A stretch of 64,000 nucleotides of DNA from NCBI GenBank assembly GCA_015232575.1, contig JADFZL010000001.1, positions 186,001-250,000 on the forward strand, given 5' to 3'. A model generated the notes under the pieces. That model was not told where the DNA came from. It did no database searches and saw only the letters and a program-made list of their open reading frames with translations. How positions within the stretch are numbered: position 1 is the stretch's first letter; each line of letters starts with the position of its first letter. The position numbers were made by a program, and so were the translations under genes. Source of the stretch: Candidatus Rifleibacteriota bacterium. GTDB lineage: Bacteria > Muiribacteriota > Ozemobacteria > Ozemobacterales > Ozemobacteraceae. Below, piece by piece: positions 17,138-25,742 of this stretch.

Positions 17138-17840
17138 TAGTTCGGAAACCTATGGAAAACCACCTCACATTTGAGTTGCCCAAATAGGGTCTAAGGTGCT
17201 TTCCAGAAATGAATTTTTTGTCTCTCATTTTCCCCAAACGAGATTCAGAAACATCTGAAATAAAGCTCTTCTCCCAACCTTTGTCGTTTCGGATGGGATC
17301 GCCGAACATTTCGAGGAAGGTGCTTTTGAGGAATTCGTCGAGGAGGCGAAGGCTCTCTTTCCGTCTGCCAATCAACCCCTCCACCCGCTCCAAAACCTTG
17401 GCAATCCGAATTTGATCCCCAAAATTCCCAGGGATAGAAATTGAAATTCTCCGAAAATCTTTTTGAGTTATTGCTTTGAAAGTGGAACCTGAGCCAAAAT
17501 TGGAAATTTGTCTTTCATGAGCTTTCAAATAGTAAAACAAATACAGAAAATATAAGGTTTTTCGAGATCTAATTGAGAACAAGCCCCTCCCTATTATTGA
17601 CTTTTCCTTACAGATATTTACTGGCCCAACTGGCGCCCTAACAGACATCAAAATATCCTTGGGCAACGCAATCTTGCGCTTATCGCTGGTGCACCAACTC
17701 CTAACGATGGGATATTTCTCTCCAAAATCAGCCATTCCTTGAAAAAAAGGAAGCCCATCGCCAATATGATTATAAGAATTGGATGGAGGGGATTGGCCAG
17801 CGATTACGTCAGTAAAATCTATAAACTTTTCAATTTTCAT
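17121..17840 (-). pseudogene. hsdS: HsdS N-terminal fragment (frameshifted specificity subunit)
   Basis: A 239-residue frame with target-recognition domain 1 (KFIDFTDVIAGQSPP, ILMSVRAPVGPVN), the RIAKVLERVEGLIGRRKES spacer helix and the start of domain 2 (LRPYLGNSNVRWFSI). Normal HsdS proteins of this type then read roughly ID-(L/V)-SELLEMDF. Here the frame runs into FRTIGNGF and stops, while the expected VSELLEMDF is in the next frame from about 17150. A loss of two bases after the ATA codon (removing most of an Asp codon) would explain it. HsdS gives sequence specificity to the M2S1 methylase and to the R2M2S1 nuclease. Its ATG overlaps the hsdM stop by four bases. Confidence 0.82.
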
Positions 17841-19198
17841 TTCAGCATGTCCTTGAGTTCGAGGAGTTCTTTAACGATACCGCCGGGGATTTGGGAGAGG
17901 GCTTTCTCATCAGCATCTTCGCCGACTTCGGCGGCGATGAGTTTTTTGAGAATGCTCTCGGGTTTTTCGTATTGGATTTCTTCGAAGACGTCTTCCTGAT
18001 ATTTGCTCAGACTCAGATCGTAGGCGTTATCAACAATTTCTTTCTTTGGTACAATGAAGAACTTTTGTTGTCTGTCCAGGTCATTTTTCTGGTCGCGGGC
18101 TTTGAATTTTTCGATGATATCCTGGAGGTCGCCGTAACCGGCTTGCTTGGTGCGCTTGTCGTCAAGAGAATATCCGTCGCTTTCCATGCGGTAAAACCAG
18201 ACATTGCGGGTTTCGCCGCCTTTGGTGAAAATCAGAATGGCTGTGCTTACCCCGGCGTAGGGTTTGAAAACGCCGCTGGGCATTGTGATGACGGCTTTGA
18301 GTTCGCATTTTTCCACGAGGATTTTGCGGGTTTCCACGAAGGCTTTGCCTGCTCCGAACAAGACGCCCTGCGGGACAATCACGCCGCCGCTTCCGCCCAT
18401 TCTGAGCAAGCGAAAGATATTTTCGACAAACAACAGTTCCGTTTTCGTGGTATCAACCTTCAGGCTTTCGCTGATATCGCCCTTGTCGATGCTTCCGGTG
18501 AACGGCGGATTGGCCATGACGATGTGGTATTTGCCCTCTTCGGTGAAGCTCTTGCTCAGCGTATCTTTGTAATCTATGTGCGGTTCGTCGATGCCGTGCA
18601 TCATCAGATTCATCAGGCCCAATCGAACCATTGTGCCATCAATATCATATCCGTACAAGGTATCGTTCAAGACCCGTTTCGCTTTTTCGGTGAGCGAAGC
18701 ACTGACAGACGAGCGAATGAAGCCGTCCTCATCAGGGGTGATGGATTCTTTTTTCGCCCGCATCTGCGTGACCATGTATTGAAAAGCCCCAAGTAAAAAG
18801 CCTCCGGTACCACAGGCGGGGTCGCAAATTATGTTTCCAAGCTTCGGATCAACCAGTTCGGCAATCAATTTGATGATATGGCGGGGAGTACGAAACTGCC
18901 CGTTTTTTCCGGCGGTGGCGATTTCCGAAAGCAGCATTTCATAGACATCGCCCTGAATGTCCTGAAAAGCCTGCCCACGCAGACTCGAGTCTTTCTCCAT
19001 TTCCTCGTAAATGTCGTCGATGGTTTTGACCGCCTCAACCAGCAAAGACGATTTGGGAATGATGAAAACCGCATTCTTCATGTGATGAGTAAAAGATGAT
19101 TCAGCGCCGTTCAGATCTTTGAGAAACGGAAAAACCCTTGTCTGCACATGCGACAGCATTTCATCAGCCTGCATGCGCTTGAATTCACTCCATCGCAA
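17837..19198 (-). pseudogene. hsdM: HsdM main fragment (type I N6-adenine methyltransferase)
   Basis: The catalytic body of HsdM: SAM-binding motif I DPACGTGGF, catalytic NPPF (MANPPFTGSID), and the HsdM-specific QDIQGDVYEMLLSE and GQFRTPRHI segments. The open frame starts at an in-frame TTG with no ribosome site, in the middle of the family's conserved LRWSEFK element. The N-terminal domain is encoded in the same frame just upstream but is separated by one TAA at 19226-19228. The nine codons between (KPFVVNKKT) read as normal protein. The simplest reading is one nonsense mutation in a gene of about 545 codons. Readthrough or reinitiation could still give protein. Confidence 0.85.
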
Positions 19199-19225
19199 CG
19201 TTTTTTTGTTTACGACGAAAGGCTT

Positions 19226-19471
19226 TTAGTCTTTCTCAGCTTTGCTTCGGTATTCCGGCGGAACCCAGTTTCCCGAAAACCGGGAGATATATTTCTCTTG
19301 CGTAAATTCAGCATCTGCCTGTCGTTTCAGGTCGAGGGCGTCAAGCTGTCTCATGAACAGCAGATACGTGATCTGCTCAATGGCGGTCAGCGGGTTCGAG
19401 ATGCCGCCGCTCCAGAATTTGTCCCACAATTGCTGTATTTTCGAGTTGAGTACCGGATTATTCAATAGCAT
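19226..19471 (-). pseudogene. hsdM: HsdM N-terminal fragment (81 codons before in-frame TAA)
   Basis: Encodes the N-terminal helical domain of HsdM (NSKIQQLWDKFWSGGISN, ITYLLFMRQLDALD), which contacts HsdS and DNA, and ends ...KAEKD at TAA 19226-19228. The same frame continues after the stop into the methylase body, with no frame change. AAAGGA lies about ten bases before the ATG, so this is the natural start of the gene. On its own the fragment is too short to work. Confidence 0.85.
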
Positions 19472-19555
19472 GAATTATCATTCCTTTTTTCGGACCATTT
19501 TTTCCTTCAAATATCCCGTCATTTCTTTCGCCGCTTCTTTCGTCATTTAATGGCT

Positions 19556-19610
19556 CATTTATCCCGCCATTTATCCCGCCATTTATCCCGCCATTTATCC
19601 CGCCATTTAT
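19556..19610. repeat. 12-base tandem repeat between the AlbA_2 gene and hsdM
   Basis: CATTTATCCCGC is repeated at 19556, 19568, 19580 and 19592, with a partial fifth copy to 19610, and diverged copies towards 19500. The repeats begin at the stop codon of the AlbA_2 gene. On the minus strand, one frame reads TAA-ATG-GCG-GGA again and again, and another reads (Ile-Asn-Gly-Gly)n and stays open into the start of hsdM. Confidence 0.9.
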
Positions 19611-21025
19611 TTGTCCTGAATGATTTTTGGAGCTTCAATCACTTCCCAACCGCCCGCCTTTTTTGAGCCAATTCTCTGGATTTGACCGGTTTGTCGAAGC
19701 CTGTTCATAGTACGCTCAACGGTTCTTAACGGCTTCTGAATTCGTCGGGCAATTTCAGAAATGGTAATTTTCGAATTATTGCAGAGAATTTTGAGAACAA
19801 GATCTGTAATTTCCCCTGACATTTCTCCTGACATTTCTACTGACAAATCACCCGACATATTTTCCGGAATCGGGCTTGCTTTCGGTTGCGGCCTGGGGAA
19901 ACTCAGGGTGAAAAAACCTTTAAAGGATATGCTGACTTGGGGGCATTTGGCTTTCGTCAGGGCAGTTCGTATGCGGTCGATGCCGGTTCCCATTTTTTCG
20001 ATGTAGCCCGAACGCAGAAGCAAGGAAGCGATAAGGGGGTTCCGGCAAACACTGCGTTTCCCGAATTCCTTTTCTGAAAGCCCTTTGGGAAGCCCTCCGG
20101 GGTTGCTGATTTCGACCCGATCATCGAAAACCTCAATCATGACCTGGGCGCCCTTTTCAAAATAATCCCGGTGGCAGATGGCGTTGACCACACCCTCTCG
20201 AAGCGCCACTTCGGGGATCTCCCACACCTCCCGGCGCTGAAGGCTGGTGATTTCCTGACGAAGATTGAGATGCTTTTTCAAAAACAGGAGGGCATCCTCG
20301 ACATTCTCAATGATGCTTCCCGCAAGCTCCTTCCGGTCGAGGATAACCGCCTTCCCGATACCCTTGTACAAAGCACAAATAACGCTGACATGAAAAAGAC
20401 GGAGATTCGGTTCCCGACTGAAAAAAAGCACCCCGGCTTGATTGAAGCAAAACGTTTTATTCTTTATTTCTCCCGCGCCCAGATTGAGGAGAAGGGTGGT
20501 TACATCTTTCCGGTGCGTGATTCCGGCCAGATCGAGAAAATGGTTAAGTCTTTTTTCATCGAGCGATTTTTTCAAGGGCAAGTCCTGGCGCAACTGCTCG
20601 TCAAATCTGACTTTCCCTTCGGCCTGGATAAAAGCGGTGATTTCAGCGGTTCCCATTTTCTGAGAGTTGGCCCCGTTTCGCAAATAAAACCCTTTCGCAC
20701 ATCGATAGGGCTTGTTGCCTCCTTCCGGGACATGCACGATCACAAGCTTTTCGTGGGAGCACTTTTCGATTCGGATCGGCACAAATGGGTCACATGCCAT
20801 CGCTACGTCTTCGATTTGAGAAAGGGTATGATTGCTGAGATCGGTCCCAACGACACGATTGGCATCATCAATACCGATGATGATTCTTCCCCCTGAGGCG
20901 TTGGCAAAAGCGACCATCTCCTTGGCCAGATCCGAATTGACGGCACGCTTGAATTCGAGCTTGTATCCTTCCCCTTCTTCCAACAACATTTCCAATTCGT
21001 TTTTTGTCATATTACACAGTTTCAT
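19607..21025 (-). CDS. AlbA_2 (Schlafen-type) / HATPase_c_4 / winged-helix protein
   Basis: A 472-residue protein of the COG2865 type common inside type I restriction operons. Residues about 10-125 are an AlbA_2 domain (EGYKLEFKRAVNSDLAKEMVAFAN, GGRIIIGIDD, YLRNGANSQKM). Residues 270-390 are the HATPase_c_4 region (EIPEVALREGVVNAICHRDY, VEISNPGGLP, GTGIDRI). A repetitive linker (MSGDLSVEMSGEMSGEIT) leads to a C-terminal winged helix (ITISEIARRIQKPLRTVERTMNRL). Such proteins are annotated as putative transcriptional regulators or nucleic-acid-binding ATPases; the biochemical role is unknown. It lies four bases after hsdR and before hsdM. No lesion is seen. Confidence 0.82.
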   Translation of the reverse strand: MKLCNMTKNELEMLLEEGEGYKLEFKRAVNSDLAKEMVAFANASGGRIIIGIDDANRVVGTDLSNHTLSQIEDVAMACDPFVPIRIEKCSHEKLVIVHVPEGGNKPYRCAKGFYLRNGANSQKMGTAEITAFIQAEGKVRFDEQLRQDLPLKKSLDEKRLNHFLDLAGITHRKDVTTLLLNLGAGEIKNKTFCFNQAGVLFFSREPNLRLFHVSVICALYKGIGKAVILDRKELAGSIIENVEDALLFLKKHLNLRQEITSLQRREVWEIPEVALREGVVNAICHRDYFEKGAQVMIEVFDDRVEISNPGGLPKGLSEKEFGKRSVCRNPLIASLLLRSGYIEKMGTGIDRIRTALTKAKCPQVSISFKGFFTLSFPRPQPKASPIPENMSGDLSVEMSGEMSGEITDLVLKILCNNSKITISEIARRIQKPLRTVERTMNRLRQTGQIQRIGSKKAGGWEVIEAPKIIQDK

Positions 21026-21029
21026 CTTA

Positions 21030-22574
21030 TCAAGCGGCCAAGGCTTCGGTTCGTTTGAGGATTTCCTCTATTTCAGAGGGGCTGAAAACACCGCGAATAC
21101 CCTGGGGATGAATAACCGTGAACGGTGATTGGATCAGATCGCGCCGCTCGATTTTTTCCCGATCGAGCATGAATTCTTTCAGGAGCCTGAGGAACTCCAA
21201 CTGCCGGGAATTCAAATTGGAATGCTCGCGAATGAACGCATCGAAAAGCTTTTCCATCCTGCGTGCATGGGCTATGGAAAGGCAAAAGAAAATGGTCTTG
21301 CCAGGAAGCACACCGTTGGAATCTTTGATGCATTCTTCCATGAATTCTTTAACGATAAGGGCATTGGTGCCATGATTGATTACCTGTTTTTCCAGTTGGG
21401 TGCCTTCGAAGTTGATTTCCTCAACCTCGACTCCTTCGAGAATCAGGCGTTTTTGATCTTCAAGGCTGATAGTTCTTTTGTTGATGCCGTCCATTTGAAA
21501 TTTCGTCTGAATCTTCATCACCTGAAAACCGCACAAATACGGGGGAACACTGCTCAAAGCCTCTTCATACGTATAAGCGAAGGAAGGCAAACCGTCGGAG
21601 CAGTTAAAAAGTTTAAACGTATTGTGGTCGATGACATCGGTCGGAGTTGCGGTAAGACCAAGACTCACGGTTTTGAAATAATCGAGAATCTCTCCATAGG
21701 TATGGTAAATGGACCGATGACTTTCATCGATAATTATGATATCGAAAAAGTGAGGGGAAAGAGGCTTAGCATCATCGCGAATGACATTCAACATGGTGGG
21801 ATAGGTGGAAACATAGATGCGACGATCTTTAGTAATGATTTTTTCAGCGGGTTGCGGCCACCGCGGTTCATTGGGCAAATGTTCCTTGAAGGCACCCAGC
21901 GCTTGTTCCCTGAGTGCAATTCGGTCGACGAGGAACAACACCCGTTCGGCGTGCCCCGCCCTCATGAGCGCATCCACGAGAGCAATGCAGGTTCTGGTTT
22001 TTCCGGTACCGGTGGCCATGACCAGCAGAAATTCGCGTTGCTTCTTCTCGATTCCTTCAAGCACCGAACGAATGGCCCGAATCTGATAATCACGCCCGGC
22101 AATGTTGGTATTGATGAATTCCCCGGACAAGGGTTTTCTTTGCTCGCGAATATATTGAAACCGCTCCAGATCATCCATGGTCGGGAACCCCATGACTTTT
22201 CGCGGGGGATAGTTTTCCAGGTCCCAGAAGTAGATTTCCAGGCCGTTGGTGTAAAAACAGAAAGGAAGACCAGTTTTATAATACTTCTGAATATGGCCGC
22301 AATATTGTTTTGCTTGTTCACGACCGAGAGCAGGGTCTTTACTGTTTTTTTTGGCTTCAATGACCGCCAGGGGTTTCCCATCCTTCCCGAGAAGAACGTA
22401 ATCGCAAAATTGATGACCTTCATAAGGATTTGCAGACTCAGAGACAATATTCGAGGGAACCACTTCGATATCGAATTCTTCAACGACCTGAGTATGGTTG
22501 GTGACATCCCAACCTGCATCCTTAAGTTTTCGATCGATGAGTTCTTTTCTGGTTTGAGCTTCTGTTTTGGTCAT
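21030..22574 (-). CDS. hsdR: Type I restriction subunit HsdR, internally deleted
   Basis: A 514-residue HsdR, against about 780-1100 for the family. It keeps the N-terminal nuclease domain (Asp58, Glu73-x-Lys75), helicase motif I ATGTGKT (187-193), motif II DESH (283-286) and motif III LTATP. The frame then goes from TIFFCLSIAHARRMEKLFDAF straight into the extreme C-terminal domain (IREHSNLNSRQLEFLRLLKEF to the end) near residue 446. The second RecA lobe with the usual SVDMLDTGVD and QMIGRGTR motifs is missing, about 270-300 residues. The deletion is in frame. Without lobe 2 the subunit should not translocate, so restriction is probably lost. It is the first gene of the island. Confidence 0.85.
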   Translation of the reverse strand: MTKTEAQTRKELIDRKLKDAGWDVTNHTQVVEEFDIEVVPSNIVSESANPYEGHQFCDYVLLGKDGKPLAVIEAKKNSKDPALGREQAKQYCGHIQKYYKTGLPFCFYTNGLEIYFWDLENYPPRKVMGFPTMDDLERFQYIREQRKPLSGEFINTNIAGRDYQIRAIRSVLEGIEKKQREFLLVMATGTGKTRTCIALVDALMRAGHAERVLFLVDRIALREQALGAFKEHLPNEPRWPQPAEKIITKDRRIYVSTYPTMLNVIRDDAKPLSPHFFDIIIIDESHRSIYHTYGEILDYFKTVSLGLTATPTDVIDHNTFKLFNCSDGLPSFAYTYEEALSSVPPYLCGFQVMKIQTKFQMDGINKRTISLEDQKRLILEGVEVEEINFEGTQLEKQVINHGTNALIVKEFMEECIKDSNGVLPGKTIFFCLSIAHARRMEKLFDAFIREHSNLNSRQLEFLRLLKEFMLDREKIERRDLIQSPFTVIHPQGIRGVFSPSEIEEILKRTEALAA

Positions 22575-22979
22575 GAATTTTTTACCTATTGAGGTTATTG
22601 GGATGAATCATATCATACAATGCAACAAATCACATTCCCTATGAAAGGGTTGACGGTCATCGAGAACAGCGAAACTGTATTTCATCCCCACAGGAAATTT
22701 TTCACCCGCAATCACATGTCCAGCATCAGGGCCTAGAAAGAAATCCATCCAATTTCGCTACCAATCATCCCCTACGGAGAACTGCAATCCTTTGCCGAAT
22801 CCGCTATCCATATTTTAAACAAATCAAAAGGACTTCGAGTGACTATAATCCATGGAATACTGAGATTATCAATTGAGCGTTATCCAATCCAATGTCGGGG
22901 GCAATGAATATACACCAATTTCGATCTCGTCATCACGACTTTGTCCGGGTCGGCCAACAAGAAGATAAAAAGATTGTGA
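22575..22979. other. Intergenic region upstream of the restriction island
   Basis: It must contain the promoter of the minus-strand island, but none is obvious. A 46-codon minus frame at 22608-22748 (starts MDFFLGPDAGHV) has no ribosome site and no family I recognise. No flanking direct repeat or integrase remnant was found. Confidence 0.4.
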
Positions 22980-24344
22980 TTACTCTGAAGACTTTTGAGA
23001 GGATTCCGGTTCTGGCATTTCATAACCATCCGGAACCTTTTGAACGGGCTCAGTTGCTGTCGAAACAGTCCCGGAAGAACTTTTTATTGTTGTACCAGAT
23101 GCAATATTTTCCGCCGTTTCCGTGGCGATAACATGAAAAGTTTTAGAAGCAATGTCTAAAGCAGTGCCGGATGATATTTGAGAAACAGTGGCTGACGCAT
23201 TAATTGATGCTGCCGTTGTTGCTGTCGTTGAAGTTGCAATAGAAGCAATATCTGATACATTCTCTGTAATTGTCCCTACGGATCCTGAGGCAATAACGGT
23301 TTCAGCATCTGATGCAATCTTTGTCTCTGCTTCTGAAGCAATGCCAGACTCTGTTTCTGAGGCGTTTTTGCTTTTCTTTGCAATAAATGGCTTCTTTTTT
23401 ATCCAGAAAACTGGTGCAAAAGTCGGAAGAGTTTCAACACTTTTCCAGTGCTTGTCTACTTCGACAGTGCCTTCTGTTTTCCCTCGTGGAGTAAGCGTAA
23501 TCTGCTGACCTGGTAAAATTGAAATAATTTCACCGGTAATTGATCTTATCCAGGCTTTGCCTTTCATCATGGCAAAAGTGCTATTTCCATTTGGCAGTAC
23601 TTCTGCCCAGAATTCACCAGAAATGACTTCCAGAAATCCTCCGCGCGATGTAATACGAAAACTTGAATTTTTGGTATCAGCTTTCAGATATGTTCTTCCA
23701 AGTGATATTTTTATTTCACTTTCAAAAGTCTGAAGAAGCGTTCCTGGTAATACTTTTATACTGATTCTGTTCGGAAAATGAAGAACCGGAAGCGATGATT
23801 TAACATCGTCAAACCAGAAAGCCGGGTCTTTTGTTTTCAAAAGCATTTCCGAAGATCTTCCGACCTGAATAACTGTTTTCCATAAAATTTCAGTTTTGCT
23901 TAAAGCACTTTCAAAGTGCATTTTTCCCGGCGCTCTTATTTCTGAAGGAAAAACTTTTGAAGGAGCAAACCATGGAACAAGACAATCCGGTTCTGATGCT
24001 GTAATAGCATAAAGCTTTTCAGAGTCTGAAGAAGAGTCAGAAATCTTTACAGATTGCGTTGCCAGTTCAGAAGAAAAAGTTGAGATATCTGAAAAAGTTA
24101 GTGAAGCAACAGAAGAAGAGATAACTGCCGAAGTCGATGTTGCCAAAATCAGAGAAGGAGTTGAGATCTCATAAGTATGCGTTGAAGGCATGTTCGATGG
24201 CGCTTTTGAAAATGGCAATAGAGAAGCTGAGGCAGGCAAAGAACATAAAGACAGGGAAAACACCGGAAAAGAAAAAAAGATCAAAAACAAAACAGCTAAA
24301 AAAATTGATTTCAACACTGCCGTATTCTGCATCTGATTGGGCAT
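22980..24344 (-). CDS. Secreted FecR-like domain protein with low-complexity tails
   Basis: A 454-residue protein with an N-terminal hydrophobic signal/anchor (AVLKSIFLAVLFLIFFSFPVFSL, within residues 9-31). About residues 195-285 form a FecR-like beta domain (IKISLGRTYLK, GGFLEVISGEFWAEVLPNG, AWIRSITGEIISILPGQQI). FecR-type domains act in periplasmic signalling or as structural modules. On both sides are Ser/Thr/Ala-rich segments; the C-terminal one repeats short units like IASxAET and IASGT. Function is unknown; an exported structural or sensory role is inferred. It is followed, in gene order, by nothing on the same strand until the island, and preceded by the four-helix membrane protein gene. 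Confidence 0.7.
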   Translation of the reverse strand: MPNQMQNTAVLKSIFLAVLFLIFFSFPVFSLSLCSLPASASLLPFSKAPSNMPSTHTYEISTPSLILATSTSAVISSSVASLTFSDISTFSSELATQSVKISDSSSDSEKLYAITASEPDCLVPWFAPSKVFPSEIRAPGKMHFESALSKTEILWKTVIQVGRSSEMLLKTKDPAFWFDDVKSSLPVLHFPNRISIKVLPGTLLQTFESEIKISLGRTYLKADTKNSSFRITSRGGFLEVISGEFWAEVLPNGNSTFAMMKGKAWIRSITGEIISILPGQQITLTPRGKTEGTVEVDKHWKSVETLPTFAPVFWIKKKPFIAKKSKNASETESGIASEAETKIASDAETVIASGSVGTITENVSDIASIATSTTATTAASINASATVSQISSGTALDIASKTFHVIATETAENIASGTTIKSSSGTVSTATEPVQKVPDGYEMPEPESSQKSSE

Positions 24345-24359
24345 CTGAATATATTTGTG

Positions 24360-24899
24360 TCAATCTTCCTTCATATCAATATGATCAGGCTCTGAGCTGC
24401 TTTTTTGCTGAAGCTTTATCATAAGCTCACTGCGGGTAATTTCTTCAATCTTTTTCGCTTTAAGCTCAAACATCACTTCCTGAACGTCATCTCTTATTGA
24501 CAATACCTCAAAATAAAGAACTGTCACCATAAGTATAGTTCCAAGAAAAGTGAATACCTCAGTGTAATGAAGTCTGTAATATATAAAAGTAAAAATTAAC
24601 GCAGAAAAAACCATTACCATAAACTTTCTAATTCTTTGCGTACGCAGAGATTTTTTCGTAAAAAAAGTATCACGCCATTTCTTAGCTTCCGCAAGGCTTC
24701 CCTCAAGTACCCACAGGTGATCCCTTATGGTCAGTAGTTCCAGATAAACAAAAATAACCATTAGCATAAGCCCAATAAATGTAATTACATTAAATTTGAC
24801 ATTTATTATCCGAAGGGAGTTCATTACAAAAAGAGCCACGAATACAGCAAAAGTAAAGAGAACTGTGAGAAGCTTTCTCAAAAAGGCATACTGTCCCAA
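24360..24899 (-). CDS. Four-helix membrane protein with internal duplication
   Basis: A 179-residue inner-membrane protein with four predicted transmembrane helices in two pairs. The pairs are alike: ITFIGLMLMVIFVYLELLTIRDHLWVLEGSL in the first half (split across residues about 38-68) and FTFLGTILMVTVLYFEVLSIRDDV in the second, so it arose by duplication of a two-helix unit ending in a conserved (L/V)(L/I)TIRD-type motif. A charged cytoplasmic tail follows. I recognise no family or function. It sits 15 bases from the FecR-like gene and 32 bases after the small anchored protein gene, probably one operon. Confidence 0.65.
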   Translation of the reverse strand: MGQYAFLRKLLTVLFTFAVFVALFVMNSLRIINVKFNVITFIGLMLMVIFVYLELLTIRDHLWVLEGSLAEAKKWRDTFFTKKSLRTQRIRKFMVMVFSALIFTFIYYRLHYTEVFTFLGTILMVTVLYFEVLSIRDDVQEVMFELKAKKIEEITRSELMIKLQQKSSSEPDHIDMKED

Positions 24900-24931
24900 T
24901 TCTTATTCTCCTGAAAAAATTCGTAATATCT

Positions 24932-25393
24932 TCAACTTTTGAAAACACTTTTTACAAAATCCGGTTTCTTCTGAAAAAGCTCAAGAACCTCTGCATCAAG
25001 CTGAAAGTAATCCTTTGGCAGATCTGTAAGTTCACAACCATCCGGAATAATCGGTCGCCCGGACTTAAAAGCCTCAAGTAGTGCAAAAGCTTGATCCATC
25101 GATGATTGCCTCAACCGATAATACAAAACCCTGTCAATAACCTTTTCAAAAGATTTCATATCTATTGGGATAGTATCCAGACTTTTCTGAAGCAGTTTCT
25201 GATCACCGGAAGATTGATATTCTGAATATGCCAAAAGACAGCGCTCAACCCGTGAAACGTCTATCTGCTTTTCAGGGCTATACAAAACAAACGCAATAAT
25301 CGCCGACAATAAACACGATACTACCAGCGACAAATATCGAATTTTACTACTGCTCATGTTCCTCATACTATCATCACTACGCAATCCTGTCAA
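24932..25393 (-). CDS. Small membrane-anchored protein of unknown function
   Basis: Up to 153 residues; the true start is unclear. The longest frame begins with TTG, while ATGs at 25366 and 25357 are more likely, the latter with GAGG close upstream. All versions give one N-terminal transmembrane helix (YLSLVVSCLLSAIIAFVLYS) and a soluble, helical, presumably periplasmic domain (LLQKSLDTIPIDMKSFEKVIDRVLYYRLRQSSMDQAFALLEAF). No motif is recognised. It is the first gene of the minus-strand group with the four-helix and FecR-like proteins. Confidence 0.6.
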   Translation of the reverse strand: MTGLRSDDSMRNMSSSKIRYLSLVVSCLLSAIIAFVLYSPEKQIDVSRVERCLLAYSEYQSSGDQKLLQKSLDTIPIDMKSFEKVIDRVLYYRLRQSSMDQAFALLEAFKSGRPIIPDGCELTDLPKDYFQLDAEVLELFQKKPDFVKSVFKS

Positions 25394-25591
25394 TTCTATT
25401 TTTAGACAGGAAAAATTCCAGATTCCCCCAATTATAAATGCAGATCCTCTGAAATAAATGGCTTCAATTACAAAGTTAACGCAGGCAAATTAGAACACAA
25501 GTGAGATACTAGCATGTAAAAGTTTGTTCAGGAAGTATCAACCGGAGCACTTGGTTTTGCCGGAAAATATGAAAAACCATCCTTTCTTTTT

Positions 25592-25620
25592 TTGCATTTG
25601 ATCTTAATTTGCCGTATAAA
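25592..25620 (+). promoter_or_regulatory. Candidate promoter P1 of ppdK
   Basis: TTGCAT at 25592-25597, 17-base spacer, TATAAA at 25615-25620. It is the farthest of three consecutive promoter-like sequences before ppdK. Confidence 0.45.
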
Positions 25621-25621
25621 T

Positions 25622-25650
25622 TTGAGAACACATGCAAAATTTAGGATAAT
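25622..25650 (+). promoter_or_regulatory. Candidate promoter P2 of ppdK
   Basis: TTGAGA at 25622-25627, 17-base spacer, GATAAT at 25645-25650, starting two bases after the P1 -10. Confidence 0.4.
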
Positions 25651-25663
25651 AAATACGGGTGTA

Positions 25664-25692
25664 TTGCATTCGTATTAGCACTGTGTTAGAAT
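25664..25692 (+). promoter_or_regulatory. Candidate promoter P3 of ppdK
   Basis: TTGCAT at 25664-25669, 17-base spacer, TAGAAT at 25687-25692, about 50 bases before the ppdK start codon. Confidence 0.4.
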
Positions 25693-25742
25693 TGCAAAGC
25701 TTTAGCGCGTTTATGCGTGCTCAAACTACACAGGAGGAGCCA

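Noticed and set aside
17891..18796. 301-codon open frame on the plus strand
   Set aside because: Antisense shadow of hsdM. The His/Phe-rich translation reflects complement of methylase codons; no ribosome site.
19556..19610. Short regular repeats considered as a CRISPR array
   Set aside because: Units are 12 bases with no spacers and no cas genes nearby; simple tandem repeat.
20171..20896. 241-codon open frame on the plus strand
   Set aside because: Antisense to the AlbA_2 gene, whose minus-strand product has recognisable domains.
21129..22592. 487-codon open frame on the plus strand
   Set aside because: It is antisense to hsdR over its full length. Its translation has no domain pattern, while the minus-strand frame has clear helicase motifs.
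22608..22748. 46-codon minus frame upstream of hsdR
   Set aside because: No ribosome site, no family recognised, and it lies in the likely promoter region.
12020..22979. Restriction island considered as an integrated mobile element
   Set aside because: No integrase, transposase, flanking direct repeats or attachment site was seen; the nearest tRNA is 1.6 kb away and intact, with its own terminator and another gene between.
25659..25742. 28-codon N-terminal extension of ppdK
   Set aside because: It has no ribosome site and overlaps a promoter-like sequence, while AGGAGG precedes the ATG at 25743.
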